Assembly (NCBI RefSeq): GCF_020497125.1
Contig: NC_059075.1
Location: 35,748,003 to 35,812,002, forward strand
DNA: 64,000 bases
Direction: 5' to 3'
Origin: Mauremys mutica
Lineage: Eukaryota > Chordata > Testudines > Geoemydidae
Part shown: positions 44,149 to 55,640 of the stretch, piece after piece
Position numbering within the stretch: the first letter of the stretch is position 1
Layout of the letters: every line of letters begins with the position of its first letter
Position numbers and translations under genes: made by a program
The notes under the pieces: generated by a model
What the model saw: only the letters and a program-made list of their open reading frames with translations
Told to the model about the DNA's origin: nothing
Databases searched by the model: none

Positions 44149-45599
44149 GTACTCCTGGTGGGCTAAACCAAAGAAAGTCTATAGGAATTACCCATCAAAG
44201 TGTATGTGCAAAAATCAGCCTTGATGTAAAAGGGTGCAACTTCTAGACAGTGACCTCTTTGTCAGCCAACATCTCACTTGTGTTTAAAGAACATACTGTC
44301 ATCATCATCAGTGAATATGACTTTCGCATTGTATGATGATTTAAATAGTTTAAATATATCAATTTCATTTAATGTAAATTTTAAAAAAAATTGTTTGCCT
44401 TCTTAAAGCAGTTGCCATCCAAGTGTCTCAAAGCAATTTATAAACCTCAGACATGCCTGTGAGGTAAGAAAGTATTATTTTATCCAGGCTGCAGATCAAT
44501 ACAATAAGGCAAAGAGCCATTTCAGTTACTTGTCCACAATGGGTAAGTAATGGAATCAAGAGTAGAACCTCACCAAAATTCCATTTCTGTGACGTTCACT
44601 TTTTATTAGGTTAAACTATTTAAATCCATGCATGAAATAAACTCGAATCCACTGTAGAAGCTGGTTTATACACTTAGCAAATGGGTGGTGGTGTTGATGT
44701 CAGAGTGGGGTTCAAGTATTTATTCACTGGTCAGATCCATAAAACAACATCTGGAAATAAAAAGAATGTTCTAGATCAGTTTCTGGATCCCCAAGAGTTG
44801 AATATATAAGTAATCAGATATTAAGTAAGGAGTTGATCCAAAGACCATTGAAATCAATGAAATGTTTCAATTGACTTCAGTAGGTTTTGGATCAGGCCCT
44901 GAAAAGCATAGTTAACTTAGCAGCCATTTAATCAGAAAAGTACTATATCAAAATTAGAGTACTTCCTTAGGGATTATACACATGTACTGTAGTCATCAAA
45001 ATATCATGTGCACTCCTGCATTGTTTTGTTTTCAACAGGAATAATGGGTTGGACAATATTACAGTCATAGAAAGGATTTTCTTTTTCCATCTCCTCATAG
45101 TATCATTTAACATATTCTGCGTTTGTATTTCAAGTTTGTTTTAAATTTCTTCCATTTAAAAATTGCGGAAAGAGAAATGGAGGTATATGGGGGGAAGAGA
45201 ATTTACCTATTGTAGGTCTTTATGCATGGATGTGAGTGTGGTATGGGACATTGTATTATGTTATGCCATTTTGGAGACAGCAATATAAAGCTGATCTTTC
45301 TTGGGTGATTATTGGGAAACAGGACATGTTGGTAATTGAGCTTGTATGACTGTAAGGGAATCTGAGTTTAAGGAAGATGGCAAAGTTCTGATGTCTTTAA
45401 CAATTTTGCCTGAACTAAGGTGAAGCAAAAAAACAAAAACAAAAAACTCTCAAACACTTTCAAGATTTGTCTGTAATTGTATGTATATTTTCTGAATTAG
45501 GCACAGGCTGTGTATATTTAGTAATCCTGTTCTAAATTATATGCCTATAAATGGTCTCAATTGTATCTATGATATTAATAAATTCCTGTCTCTTCTATA
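44149..45599. other. no gene; minor old repeats
   Basis: CCATTGAAATCAATGAAATG and TTTTGGATCAGGCCCTGA at 44845-44900 form half of an old palindromic repeat. ACTTGTCCACAATGGGTAAG at about 44528 is MIR-like. The rest is unique. Confidence 0.4.
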
Positions 45600-45998
45600 A
45601 ATGTATATGCAGTGTTGGTATAGTTGTGTTGGTCACAGGATATTAGAGAGACAAGATGGGTTAGGTAATATCCTTCATTGGACAAACTTTTATTGGACTG
45701 AACAGAGACACTATATCTATGGCTTATTACAACAATCTGTAACCCACTTCCCCGCCCCCCTGTTTTTTTTTGTTGTCCTATGACTGCAGAGATGTTAACG
45801 GGCCACTCAACCTTGAATGATCCCTTAGAATATGAGCTAACTACCTATGCTAAACAATCTGTTCCACCTTGTATTTGGTTGCGGGGGTTGGAGTACCTTT
45901 CCTAGATCCAAAGAAGAGCTCTGTATAGCTAGAAAGCTTGTCTCTCTCACCAAGAGAAGTTGGTCCAATTAAAGATATCACTTCATCCACATTATGGC
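45600..45998 (+). mobile_element. Penelope-like terminal repeat with inverted ends
   Basis: The left part AATATCCTTCATTGGACAAA is found inverted at the right as TTGGTCCAATTAAAGATATC. Near 45908-45939 it has AAGAAGAGCTCTGTATAGCT followed by AGAAAGCTT, the same hairpin-plus-GAAAGC arrangement as the tails at 53779 and 63611. No coding domain. Class assignment is by resemblance to widespread vertebrate Penelope-like tails. Confidence 0.55.
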
Positions 45999-46069
45999 TA
46001 TTACCGGTATGTAGTTTTCTTCATACATAGATTTCAAAGCCTTTCAGAAAGGAAGGGAAAGAACACTAT

Positions 46070-46135
46070 CGCTATTTACAGATGAGAAAGTTGAGGAACA
46101 GAGAGGTAAAATGACATAAGTAGATGTTCCACACA
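46070..46135 (-). repeat. MIR core relic
   Basis: TATTTACAGATGAGAAAGTT, then GAGGTAAAATGACATAAG, is MIR-like. Confidence 0.45.
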
Positions 46136-46413
46136 GAATCATTTACTTTTCTTAGGTCCACAAAGAGTGTGACAGATAAAAAATACTGGCTGGTGAATAT
46201 CTGAAGGTTTGCTGGGAAGCCTACACAGTTAAAAATTTGAAGGCTTTTCCAAATTATGAGAATATCCTGCATCCACAAAATGGGACTGGAAGATGCTTTA
46301 TCATAAGAGTTTTTGGTATTTTGTCATTCTGGTCATGCCAGAAATATCATCAGCAAAACCCTTATCCCTGTATTTTGGCAGTTGAAATGAAGTACAGAGG
46401 TAGAGAAAATGAG

Positions 46414-46483
<70 letters not shown>
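46414..46483. repeat. (TTTC)n microsatellite
   Basis: About 17 units of CTTT. It is the only reason for the repetitive FLSFFLS and KERKKER frames at 46237-46507. Confidence 0.95.
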
Positions 46484-46507
46484 AAGACAAACACTTTCAA
46501 ACTTCAT

Positions 46508-48695
46508 GGGTCAATTAGTATTTTAACTGGATCAGTTCACCCATCTCTAATAAGCACAATATGATTCTGGTCAATGTAATGTAAGACACCTTTGATTTGA
46601 ATGTGTGTCTACAATTCCTATATGGTTTAAGTTTCAGGCACTGATCGTTGAAGTTGGAGGGCAATTATAGAAAATCAACCTTTATTAAACAGCATCTGTT
46701 TAGAAAAGGACTCAAGTGAGTGAAAAATAAAGTTCACCTTTATTTTGTTTGGAGGAGGCATAGGTTTGAGTGGTTACTTTATAAAGAAAATCCTTTGGAA
46801 AGCTGGCCTCAATTTTTTCTGTATTCAACATCAATATTTAGGTGCTGAGGGAAAATATTTTGTGGGAAAAAATTATTTGACCCAATGTTAAGTGATATGT
46901 CGCCCATTCATTGCCTTTCATAGAACAAAAAAATTCTGAAAAGAGCTCCTTTGTATTATGAAGGACTGTTCTATAGAGATTTCCTGAGGGAATATTTTCT
47001 CAAGTGCTTTATAAATATTGATTTCAATGGTGAATTTTGCAGGTTTTTGTTAATTCCCAGTTCCCCTCAGTTTCTTTTACAAGACAATCCTTATTCTGAA
47101 TAATTGAGCATTCAATCAAAGCTCCTTAGCTGCCTTTCCACTCAGCTGATCCAGGTTGTGACATAGTGGTTAGGAATGGCATGAGGGGAGCTTGTGTTGA
47201 TACTACCTGTGCACATTCATTCATACAGACTATTCCTCTGACACTCTTCACTCCCAATGACCTTTTGAACAATTTAATCCTGAGATTACAAAAGGAAAAA
47301 AAATACTTACCTTAGATCATATAATGTAGGCAAATATCTGAGTGAGGTGCAGAATAGTTAATAGTTTAATAAAACTCTAACATTGTGATCCTGGTAACAC
47401 AGATGTACACGCTTAGCTTTTAGAAAATCAAATATTGTTCCTGTTGATGTTGTGACAAGTAATTTCAACAACAATACACATTTGGCCGACTCAAGAATGC
47501 AGTACGCCTCATCCTTTGAATTGTGCATGGTTTGCACTATGCTAAGAATGACAACAATTACAGAACTCACATGCATCTGCCAAGTGAACAGATGGCCTTG
47601 TAGATAGAGAACAATGGGAAAGAAAGAAAGAAAAGACAAGCTAAAATAAAACCCCAAATCACAAAGATAGCTAAACTAAAAACAGATACACAGGGGAAGG
47701 GAAAAATTATTTACAATCGTTTACAGTGTCAGGAAAAATGGAAATTGCACCTTTGACATTTTCAGAGGAGCACAAAAGCATTGGACTGAGATATTTTGGG
47801 TTCATAATCCACCACTTCTAATTCCAGCACATTTGGTGTGTGTAGGCCATTGTTATATCTACAAAAGTAATGCTCCTAATTCTGATCCTGATAATACTGA
47901 TGTGTAAGGTCTTCATTAGGAACAGATTGTAAAGCAACTCTTAGTATTGTTGAAAAGTGTAAGGTAGACAGATCTGGAGAATGAAGAGGTCTGTTATCCA
48001 CTGAATGTGTGTTGCGTGGGTAGCAGAAGTACAAGCTTCCCTCACACAGCACCATCAATGGGCCTCAGCCTTGTTTTTGGAGACTGCTTTTATCATGAAC
48101 TGGGAGTTCTGTCTCTGTGGCTTGTTCAGCTCCAACCACGCAGAGCATGCCAGTTAATTTAGTGACAAACACAGAGGAGATATTTATGACATGGACAAGT
48201 TTCCAGCAGGAACATGTCCAAGAATGCTAAAGAAATTTCACAGGCCACCAGAATTACCTGGTTTAATAATATTGGTTACTGCAGGTCCGAGATTGATTTA
48301 GACCAGTGGAAGGCTTGAACTGATGTACTCTGACCATCTCATCTCCCCAACTCAGGCAGTGTTTTTTTTTAGTACCCCAGTGACCAATGGTAGGAAGTAT
48401 GATTTCACCAGCATATTGATCAATGTCAATAGCATATTATGAACTATAAGCCCTAACGATTATCAGTATCACTATAATTACCATAGTTCCTAGAAGCACT
48501 AGTCATGGACTAGGACCCAGTTGTGATATGTACCGTACAAACACAAAACAAAGACAGTTCCTGCACCCAAAGAGTTTATGATGTAAGTATAAGACAAGAG
48601 AGAGATGGATACAGACAGATAGACAGGGGAGTACAAGGAAACCATGACACAGTGTTGGTCAATACGACATACTTACTTAGGCTTGAGTCTCCTGC
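46508..48695. other. unique non-coding sequence
   Basis: No gene is recognised on either strand; short frames (47358-47657, 47876-48058) lack domains. Confidence 0.45.
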
Positions 48696-49700
48696 ACCTA
48701 GTGGCACATGAGGCAACCCATTTTTCACACTGCTTTCTGTCTAGAGCAAGAAGTTTGACTCCATTGTAAGTTGTCTCCATGATGGCAGCATCCCTTTTCA
48801 TCATCCTGTGACACGTCATTCTTCATCCTCCAGTCCTTGTCTTCCCTTCAGGTGAAATCCTGTCTAAGACATACTTTGTGCTTATGCCACTGTAGTCTGA
48901 TGTCATTGCCAAACTATCATAGTCATCTCTAATTATTTCCTCCACAGTCTGCTGACCCACCCACGTGACATAGCTTTTCCACATTGGTTACATGATCTCT
49001 GCAATGAATTCCCAAAATTCTTTTTAAACAGTGTTGGTGGAATGCATTCATCTTCATTTTGTGTACTTCAACCATCTAACACATTTCTGAGGCATGCAAT
49101 AGTGTTGTACAATCTGATTTTGGTATGTAGATGTATTTTCTTATTCTTTCACGTTTGTTTGACAAACTGGAAAATGGTCCACTGGTTTTACCAGTTCTAG
49201 CCTTCACCTGTTTAGTGATCTGGCCATTAGAAGATATTGTAATTTCATTATAGACTCTGAGTAATCTACTCATTGGTACTCTTTTCCACCAATCACACAT
49301 CTACCAGCGTTGATAGAACTCTCCTATCTCCAAGCTCCAAGGAGGGTAGTGAGATAGCTTTGTGCATGTTTATGGGGAGCTCAGCCCAAGAACGAGGGAC
49401 AGCATGGAAAAGCCTGAAGGTGATGCTTTGAAAATTTAACAAGTGCTTAATGGAGGCAGGCATCTAGGTATAATGAATTGCAATAATCCAACCTACAGGT
49501 CACAAAGGCATTGATCATCATAGAAAGTCACCATTTAATAGTAGCAGCACTGAGAAGTCTTAAAGAACTCCAAGGCATCAGGCTGATATGATGATCTGGC
49601 CTGGAAGCAAATTTCCTTAATAGAGGGTGACATAAAATTCTTTAAATCCAGGTTGGGAGTGTGATCAACCTTACAGGAAGAGGTGCAAGAAGCGCATATT
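48696..49700. other. possible old LINE remains
   Basis: 48700-49310 has a reverse-strand character (runs such as CATCTTCATTTTGTGTACTT) that reminds of degraded LINE 3' coding sequence. GAATTGCAATAATCCAACCT, then GTCACAAAGGCATTGATCAT, at 49480-49520 looks like an L3-type LINE 3' part. Neither can be placed with confidence. Confidence 0.3.
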
Positions 49701-50264
49701 TGCTCCTTTCATCACCAGGTAAATAACTACTACATAGTGCTTTCCTCCTAGAATGCATCAGAACATTGCCATTTGGTCACTTCAGCTTTGTAAACCTATT
49801 TCTCCTCACATCACCCTTCCAACCTATACACAGAGGAGAAAGAGCATGAACTTGTCCTCAGTAGTGGAAAAGCTTTGCACATTTCTGTGCAGCAAAGCAC
49901 AACTGGTAAAAAAGAACTCTTTGCACAGTAGCATCCTAGTCAAGCATGTATGTGTCCTGAATATTTTCTTTTTATACAAACCTTACAATCAACAAAGTTA
50001 ACGACACACCACTGGTATTTTTAATCTGAAACCTCTGGCAAGGTAGTTGAGTTACTGTGTATGATTAATCATGGAAATGTGGAAATATTAACATATTAAT
50101 GTGGGAAAAAATGACTACAGACTGGAGGTCTTTCCAGATTTTCTTTGGCTTCATACTATGTTTCTTTTAGTTACATTAAAAAAAGAACAAACAGACTGAA
50201 CTCATTCTTAGGAGAGGCAAGTAAAATAATGTATATTAAATATTTGGAGACTGTGAACACAGCA
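49701..50264. other. unique non-coding sequence
   Basis: Nothing recognised. Confidence 0.4.
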
Positions 50265-50600
50265 GGGGATATTCTGATCTCACTTACTCTAATGTGACTC
50301 TACAGTAACTTCATTTATTTCAAAGCCGGTACTCCTAGTTTACATTGGTATTAGTCAAAGTACAATCTGGCCCACTGATTTTTAAAGATCAAACAAACAA
50401 AACAGGCTATCCTGGTTCAATTTGACCCACAAATTTTTTTCCTTCTCACACATACATATTGGCTATATCTGCAGCTGCTATAAATCAACATTGCCCCACT
50501 GAAGTCACAATGGAGCTATGCCAATTAATATCAAGTGAGGATCTGGTGCACTGACTTCAGCAGGAGTTGCATATGCATATATGTGGCAGAATTTGGTTCA
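50265..50600. repeat. two old palindromic repeat relics
   Basis: 50265-50376 (ACTCTAATGTGACTCTACAG to CAATCTGGCCCA) and 50465-50600 (CACTGAAGTCACAATGGAGC to GGCAGAATTTGG) are diverged copies of the 36158 family. Confidence 0.45.
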
Positions 50601-50739
50601 CTGTATGATGATCTCTCTACCTTTCCATATATACTGTATGTCATCTCTTTCTATGACTCTTTCTATGTCTCTTCTAACTTCCAAATATATATTATACTCT
50701 AAGTTTTTTTCTTTTATCTGGTTGTTTGGACAAATGTCA

Positions 50740-51260
50740 ATATCCTAAGGGTTAAAAGCCACTAATTTTGTTGAAAGAAGGATTGGGATTTGGTATTTGA
50801 AAATCCATCCATGTGAAGATACACTTACTAATAACTAGCTTCCCTGATGAGGTCTTGAGAATATCTCTTTATTTTCTTTAAGAAAAATCTATCTAGCTTT
50901 AAAGGTCAAATGTTAAATGACTGCTGGCGTTGATTTATGGCTAATAGTCACTTAATTTCTGTTATGGGAACTCTGAGGACAGCCCTGGTCTCCAGGCTGT
51001 GATAAAATGCGGTTTAAGTATACCATTTATTACTTGTCCCTTTATGATTAATTGATCATTTGAAATGCTGATTATTTAATCATCCAAAATATTAATCAGC
51101 AGCCAGTTAGACAATAGCCGTAAATTGCTTTAATACCAATGTCCAGGTGGCCGCTGGAAGAAAAAAATCCCTCCAATTTAAGGGCTGACTTAGATTTTGC
51201 TGTCAAATATGCCCTAAGAACATCATCACCTCACCACTTACTGCTGAAAGCTTAGCACAG
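50740..51260. promoter_or_regulatory. candidate conserved non-coding element
   Basis: Repeat-free, even composition, dense in homeodomain-type sites: ATGATTAATTGATCATTTGA (about 51044-51063), GATTATTTAATCATCC (about 51070) and ATTAATCAGC (about 51090), plus an E-box CCAGGTGG near 51145. Without an alignment this is only a motif-based suggestion. Confidence 0.3.
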
Positions 51261-51644
51261 CTCAAGCATTTGACCAAAAGTAAGTCTCTGAAACTTTTGA
51301 ATTAGGACTTTTACTCAGCAAATGTCTTAGATGTTTTAATTTCCAAGATAAGTTACTGTGCACCATGCAGTCCATGTTCTGACTATCACAGGAGCTTCTG
51401 TTTGGATTCGCCACATAGAAATGTACAAAGTCACAGTAGATCAGGACATCAGTGAAGTATGTGACAGTTCAAACTGCTACTGTAGTGGCAGCCAAATTCT
51501 CTCTTATGATGTAAGGAAATGCATGTTGTCACAATTAAGTATGTACTCCCATCCAATGAGATTGAATCTATTAGGGAAGAATACCATTTTTGGCATCCTT
51601 CTCAATAATTCAAGTTACCATTTTGTATTGTTCTATTGATATAT

Positions 51645-51885
51645 GGTGGGCCAAATTCCACTTTTGGTGTAGATCCAGTGTAACTGAGAACACAGTTTGA
51701 CCTACTGAGTCTCTACCTGAAGAAGTAGCATGGTTTAGAGTTCAAAGCAAGAAGCTGGGACTCATCATACTTGGTTTCAAGTCCTATATCTACCACTCAT
51801 TTACCATGAGGCCTCTGTTGTGATAATTGGGCCTACAAATTTACCTTAAATTGTAAGCTCAACTATAAAAATAAATAAATAAAGT
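51645..51885 (+). repeat. MIR-type SINE relic
   Basis: GTAGCATGGTTTAGAGTTCA, then GTTTCAAGTCCTATATCTAC and TAAATTGTAAGCTC with an (AAAT)n end, follow MIR order. A piece of the 36158 family precedes it (CCAAATTCCACTTTTGGTGT). Confidence 0.6.
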
Positions 51886-52802
51886 GAATGAAAGTTCCTA
51901 AATTGTGCCAATGACTTGTTATATACAATTGTTTAAGAAAAGATGTAAGAAGGAAACCAAAAGACTGAATTAATTTAAGCAAAGGGTTTTACTGATACCA
52001 CTGAAGGATTGTGTTAAGATTATGACTGGTAAACAAGAGGAGTAGAGGACCGGAAATCAACTACCCAAAACTGATCAACTAACCTAATGGTTCCAGAAAT
52101 GCAGCCTATAGGTGGACAAAATAACTATTTCACCCAAAACTTCCTTTTGAGCTTCTTAAAAAGGAAAGACATTAGGACAAATAAGTGGAGGAAAGCGGCT
52201 TCAGAGCTGCCTACCAGAATACTGGCTGACTTAAAGATAAGACAAGGGGAAGGAGTGAGCTTTTTCATCAGGGCTGCTACCCACACTGTCTCCTGGGACC
52301 TTGGACTTCATCAAGAGATGTCCTGACCAGACTGGGCCAGACAGAGGGGCCCAGATGACATTGCCTCCTTTATCAGTGCTCCAGCTGAATCTCAGACACC
52401 AACTGGGATGTGAGACTTTGCCCCCACCCCTTCCCTGCCATGTGCTTCTTCCACAACTGTGTCCTTTTCCTTCACCATCTTATTTCTTCTCTTTCTTATC
52501 CCTCTTCTTTTACTTAGCCAGCCAAGACTGCAGGTTTTACAAGACTGCTGTAGTCCTGTGACCAGAGAGGCAACTCAAAGCAATGGCCTAAACAGCCTGA
52601 TGTGGGAAAAGTTTGTCATATCTCAGCGTGGTTGATAAGAAAGTGTGCTTTGCCTGTGTTTTTCCAGCAGTGATGATGCAACAGAGAGTCAATGCTGCAT
52701 TTTCTGTCTTTGCTAATCTCTTCTCTCCCCTTTTCTGTGTATGTCTTATTTTATCTTTTTAGGAAATGGGATCACACTTTAACAACAGTAGCAATAACAA
52801 CT
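51886..52802. other. unclassified, possibly repeat-derived
   Basis: No protein domain is recognised. 52110-52330 is an open frame of 79 codons without a motif; 52430-52520 is pyrimidine-rich. Confidence 0.35.
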
Positions 52803-52949
52803 AAGGGCTTGTCTACATTGGCAATTAACAGCACTGCAACTTTCTCGCTCAGGGGTGTGAAAAAATACCCCCTGAGCGCAGCAAGTTGCAGCTCTGTAAA
52901 GTGCCAGTGTAAACAGTACCCCAGTGCCAGGAGCCGCTCTCCTCATTCG
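52803..52949. mobile_element. Harbinger-type MITE, truncated
   Basis: It starts AGGGCTTGTCTACATTGGCA and has an internal palindrome (CTCGCTCAGGGGTGT ... ACCCCCTGAGCG). The right end is missing where the Penelope element begins at 52950. Confidence 0.65.
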
Positions 52950-53235
52950 TTGATAGATGTGCATGTGAACGAGCCCTTGATGGCGTGGCTGATGTGATTA
53001 GGTCCTATGATGGTGTCACTTCAATAGATATGTGGACAGAGCTGGCATTGGGCTTTGTTGCAAGGATAGGTTCCTGGGTTAGTGTTTATGTTGTATGGTG
53101 TGCGGTTGCTGGTGAGTATCTGCTTCAGGTTTGGAGGCTGTCTGTAAGCGAGGACTGGCCTGTCTCCCAAGATCTGTGAGAGTGAGGGATCATCTTTCAG
53201 GATAGGTTGTAGATCTTTGATGATGCGCTCAAGAG
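52950..53235 (-). pseudogene. Penelope ORF, RT-to-endonuclease linker (inverted)
   Basis: The minus-strand frame reads RIIKDLQPILKDDPSLSQIL, then GDRPVLAYRQPPNLKQILTS and GTYPCNKAQCQLC, with a stop before SDTIIG, then AIKGSFTCTS. PVLAYR.PPNL followed by a C..C.LC cluster is the usual stretch between the reverse transcriptase and the GIY-YIG domain of Penelope-like elements. The last ten residues repeat the first ten of the + strand part. One in-frame stop is visible. Confidence 0.75.
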
Positions 53236-53583
53236 GCCATCAGGGGCTCGTTCACTTGCACATCTACCAACGTGATATATGCCATCATGTGCCAGCAATG
53301 CCCCTCTGCCATGTACATTGGCCAAACCGGACAGTCTCTACGCAAAAGAATAAATGGACACAAATCTGACATCAGGAATCATAACATTAAAAAACCAGTG
53401 GGAGAACACTTCAACCTCTCTAACCACTCAGTGACAGACTTGAAGGTGGCAATTTTGCAACAAAAAAACTTCAAAAACAGACTCCAAAGAGAGACTGCTG
53501 AACTCGAATTAATATGCAAATTAGATACAATTAACTTAGGTTTAAACAGAGACTGCGAATGGTTGGGTCATTACACTAATTGA
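53236..53583 (+). pseudogene. Penelope GIY-YIG endonuclease domain
   Basis: The open frame begins AIRGSFTCTSTNVIYAIM and contains the GIY-YIG core as VIYAI and MYIGQTGQ, with the zinc-type C..C pair in CQQC. The expected catalytic arginine is in SLRKRINGH and the histidine of the domain in NGHKSDIRNH. The tail has LNRDCEWLGHY, matched by LDRDWEWLACY in the copy at 63411. The domain nicks target DNA to prime reverse transcription. The frame of about 115 codons is open to its stop at 53581, but it lacks the RT it would be fused to. It ends at the normal C-terminus. Confidence 0.85.
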
Positions 53584-53777
53584 ATCTATTTCCCCATGTT
53601 AAGTTCTCCTCACACCTTCTACGGGTCATCTCGATTATCACTTCAAAGTTTTTTTTTCTCCTGCTGATGATAGTTCATCTCAATTGATTGGACTCTTACA
53701 ATCGGTATGGGTACTTCCACCTTTTCATGTTCTCTGTATGTATAAATATCTTCTGTCTGTGTGTCCCACTCTATGCA

Positions 53778-53828
53778 TCCGAAAAGAAGTGAGCTGTAGC
53801 CCACGAAAGCTTATGCTGATATAAATTC
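53778..53828 (+). ncRNA. hammerhead-ribozyme-like core (degenerate)
   Basis: GAAAAGA, a hairpin GTGAGC-TGTA-GCCCAC, then GAAAGC, has the layout of a hammerhead core (CUGAUGA, stem II, GAAA). The first box is mutated. Penelope-like elements are known to carry hammerhead motifs in their terminal repeats. Identification is by pattern only. Confidence 0.4.
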
Positions 53829-53905
53829 GTTCGTCTCTAATGTGCCACAAGTACTCCTGTTCTTTTTGCGGATACAGACTAACACGGCTGCTACTCTGAA
53901 ACCTT

Positions 53906-54249
53906 TCTTTTTAAAGACTCTCTCCAGCTAAAGGGAAAGAGAACTAGGGATGTTGTTAAAATGAAAGCATATATTTAAATTTCAAATGCTTTACCTGCTG
54001 TTCCTTCTTTTCTGTATCTTTAACAAATGGTTAAAAGGATTTTTAATGTTGTGTTTGCCCTAGTGGTAAGCAGGCTGAAGTCTCCATCTGCCATTTCCTG
54101 AGCTTTGTTCAAAAATAGTTAATGGTAGACAGTGACTGGATTATATTAACACCTTTCACTTTTTGGCCCCATATGTTCCATCTAACCCCTCTCTATGCCT
54201 CAGTTTAGCCATTTATAAAACGGGTATAATAATTTTAACAGTTAAAACC
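53906..54249. other. mostly unique; MIR core
   Basis: CTATGCCTCAGTTTAGCCAT followed by TATAAAACGGGTATAATAAT at 54195-54235 is MIR-like. Nothing else is recognised. Confidence 0.45.
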
Positions 54250-54505
54250 AATTTTTAATAGTGAGAGTGGGTAACCATTGGCACAAACTACCAAAAAATG
54301 GTGGATTCTCTATATCTTGATGTCTCCATATCAAAACTGGATGTCTTGTCTTGTCAAAACTGGAAGATATGCTTCAGTTGAACACAAATTAGTGAGCTCA
54401 ATAGAGGGGTAACTGAATTAAGTTTAATGGCCTGTTGCATACAGGAGATCAAACTAGATGATTTAATAGCCCCTTCTAGCTTTAAACTCAATTAATCTGT
54501 GAACT
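54250..54505 (+). mobile_element. CR1 3'-end fragment
   Basis: TGGATTCTCTATATCTTGAT, then GAGATCAAACTAGATGATTT and CCCCTTCTAGCTTTAAA, form the 3' untranslated part and terminus of a CR1 on +. Confidence 0.7.
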
Positions 54506-55259
54506 CTACGCATCTTTACCTTTTTCACAAGGGTGTTGTGAAGCTTAATTAATAAACATATCTTAACACACTTCTAGCTTCTTAGATACGTTAATAATAG
54601 GCTCTACTACATAATTATATATATATTGCTGTAATAATAATCAAAACACTTCCTGTGCTCTAGCCCCTTGTTTGGGACTCTAATTTCACAGACCATTGCT
54701 TCAGAATATTGTACAGCTCATAGTGTAAACTAACTTACTTCATGTATAAATAATTATTATGGCAAATTACAGAACTTTATTGCACATCTTTGGTATCCTA
54801 TCTCCAAAGAGAGGAGAGGTTGTTGAGGAAGATAAGAGTAGGGGGGTGGCAACATTAGCCTGCTGCTGGCCAATATTTCATTTTAATCTGAAACAACTCC
54901 TATATGAAAAATAAAATCCTTAAACAATATCATAAAGCTGCCATATCATTTGACACAATTGGCATTCCCTGCTCAGGAGAAGCCCAGCACACAGGGTACA
55001 TTTGCAGAGCAGGGCACTGCAGGGGCCCAGGACTGGGATTTGATATAATTGAGTAACACTCACAGAAGTGTATGGAAGAAGATTGAACGACACCTGCATT
55101 TACTATTCTTGGCTCAAACTGCGTGCTGTTTGTCATTTGTCAGGGGCACCAAATTTCCCAAGAATTAAAAAAGACCTCCCATATATTTCAAATACCACAG
55201 AGTGTTGTTATCCTTTGAAAATGTAAAATCAAAGAGTATGTTCCTCATGCTAGTATGCT
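54506..55259. other. unique non-coding sequence
   Basis: Nothing recognised. Confidence 0.4.
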
Positions 55260-55640
55260 AACTAAACAGTGTCTCATTTCCCATTCCAGAGGCCCTATAA
55301 TTATTCTCCAAAATAACTGTGATTTTTTTTCTGAATGTCATCAATTTAGTGGTTTCTGTCAGCAGGCATTTTCATCAGTGTTTCTTTATGGCTGTTAGCA
55401 GTTCCCTGTTGGTACGTGGCTCACCTCCTGATGAAGGTTGGAGAGGAGTGCCTCAGTGAAATCTGCATCATTCAACCTCCTTTAGATGTGGTGCAAGACC
55501 ATAACTAAAAACTTAATTGCACGTTTGCTAACCAAGTCCACAGAAAAAGACATTGCAAGCAAATAATTATGATTTATTGGCAGCAATGAGTTAAGCCGAC
55601 AAAGGTCAAAGGTTCAATCTGGATATATGTCTGAATTTAT
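55260..55640. promoter_or_regulatory. candidate conserved non-coding element with DR1 site
   Basis: Repeat-free, with AATAATTATGATTTATTGGC (about 55562) and a nuclear-receptor DR1-type site AGGTCAAAGGTTCA (about 55603-55616). Motif-based suggestion only. Confidence 0.3.

Larger units (their letters stand above)
52950..53905 (+). mobile_element. Penelope-like retroelement with 5' inversion
   Basis: The 3' part (53236-53905) is on + and encodes a GIY-YIG endonuclease, followed by a tail ending CGGCTGCTACTCTGAAACC. The 5' part (52950-53235) is inverted: its coding strand is minus. The two parts share a ~33-bp inverted overlap (52951-52985 and 53236-53268). Most of the reverse transcriptase is missing. 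Confidence 0.85.

Noticed and set aside
46237..46507. Frames with repeated FLSFFLS or KERKKER
   Set aside because: Translation of a (TTTC)n microsatellite.
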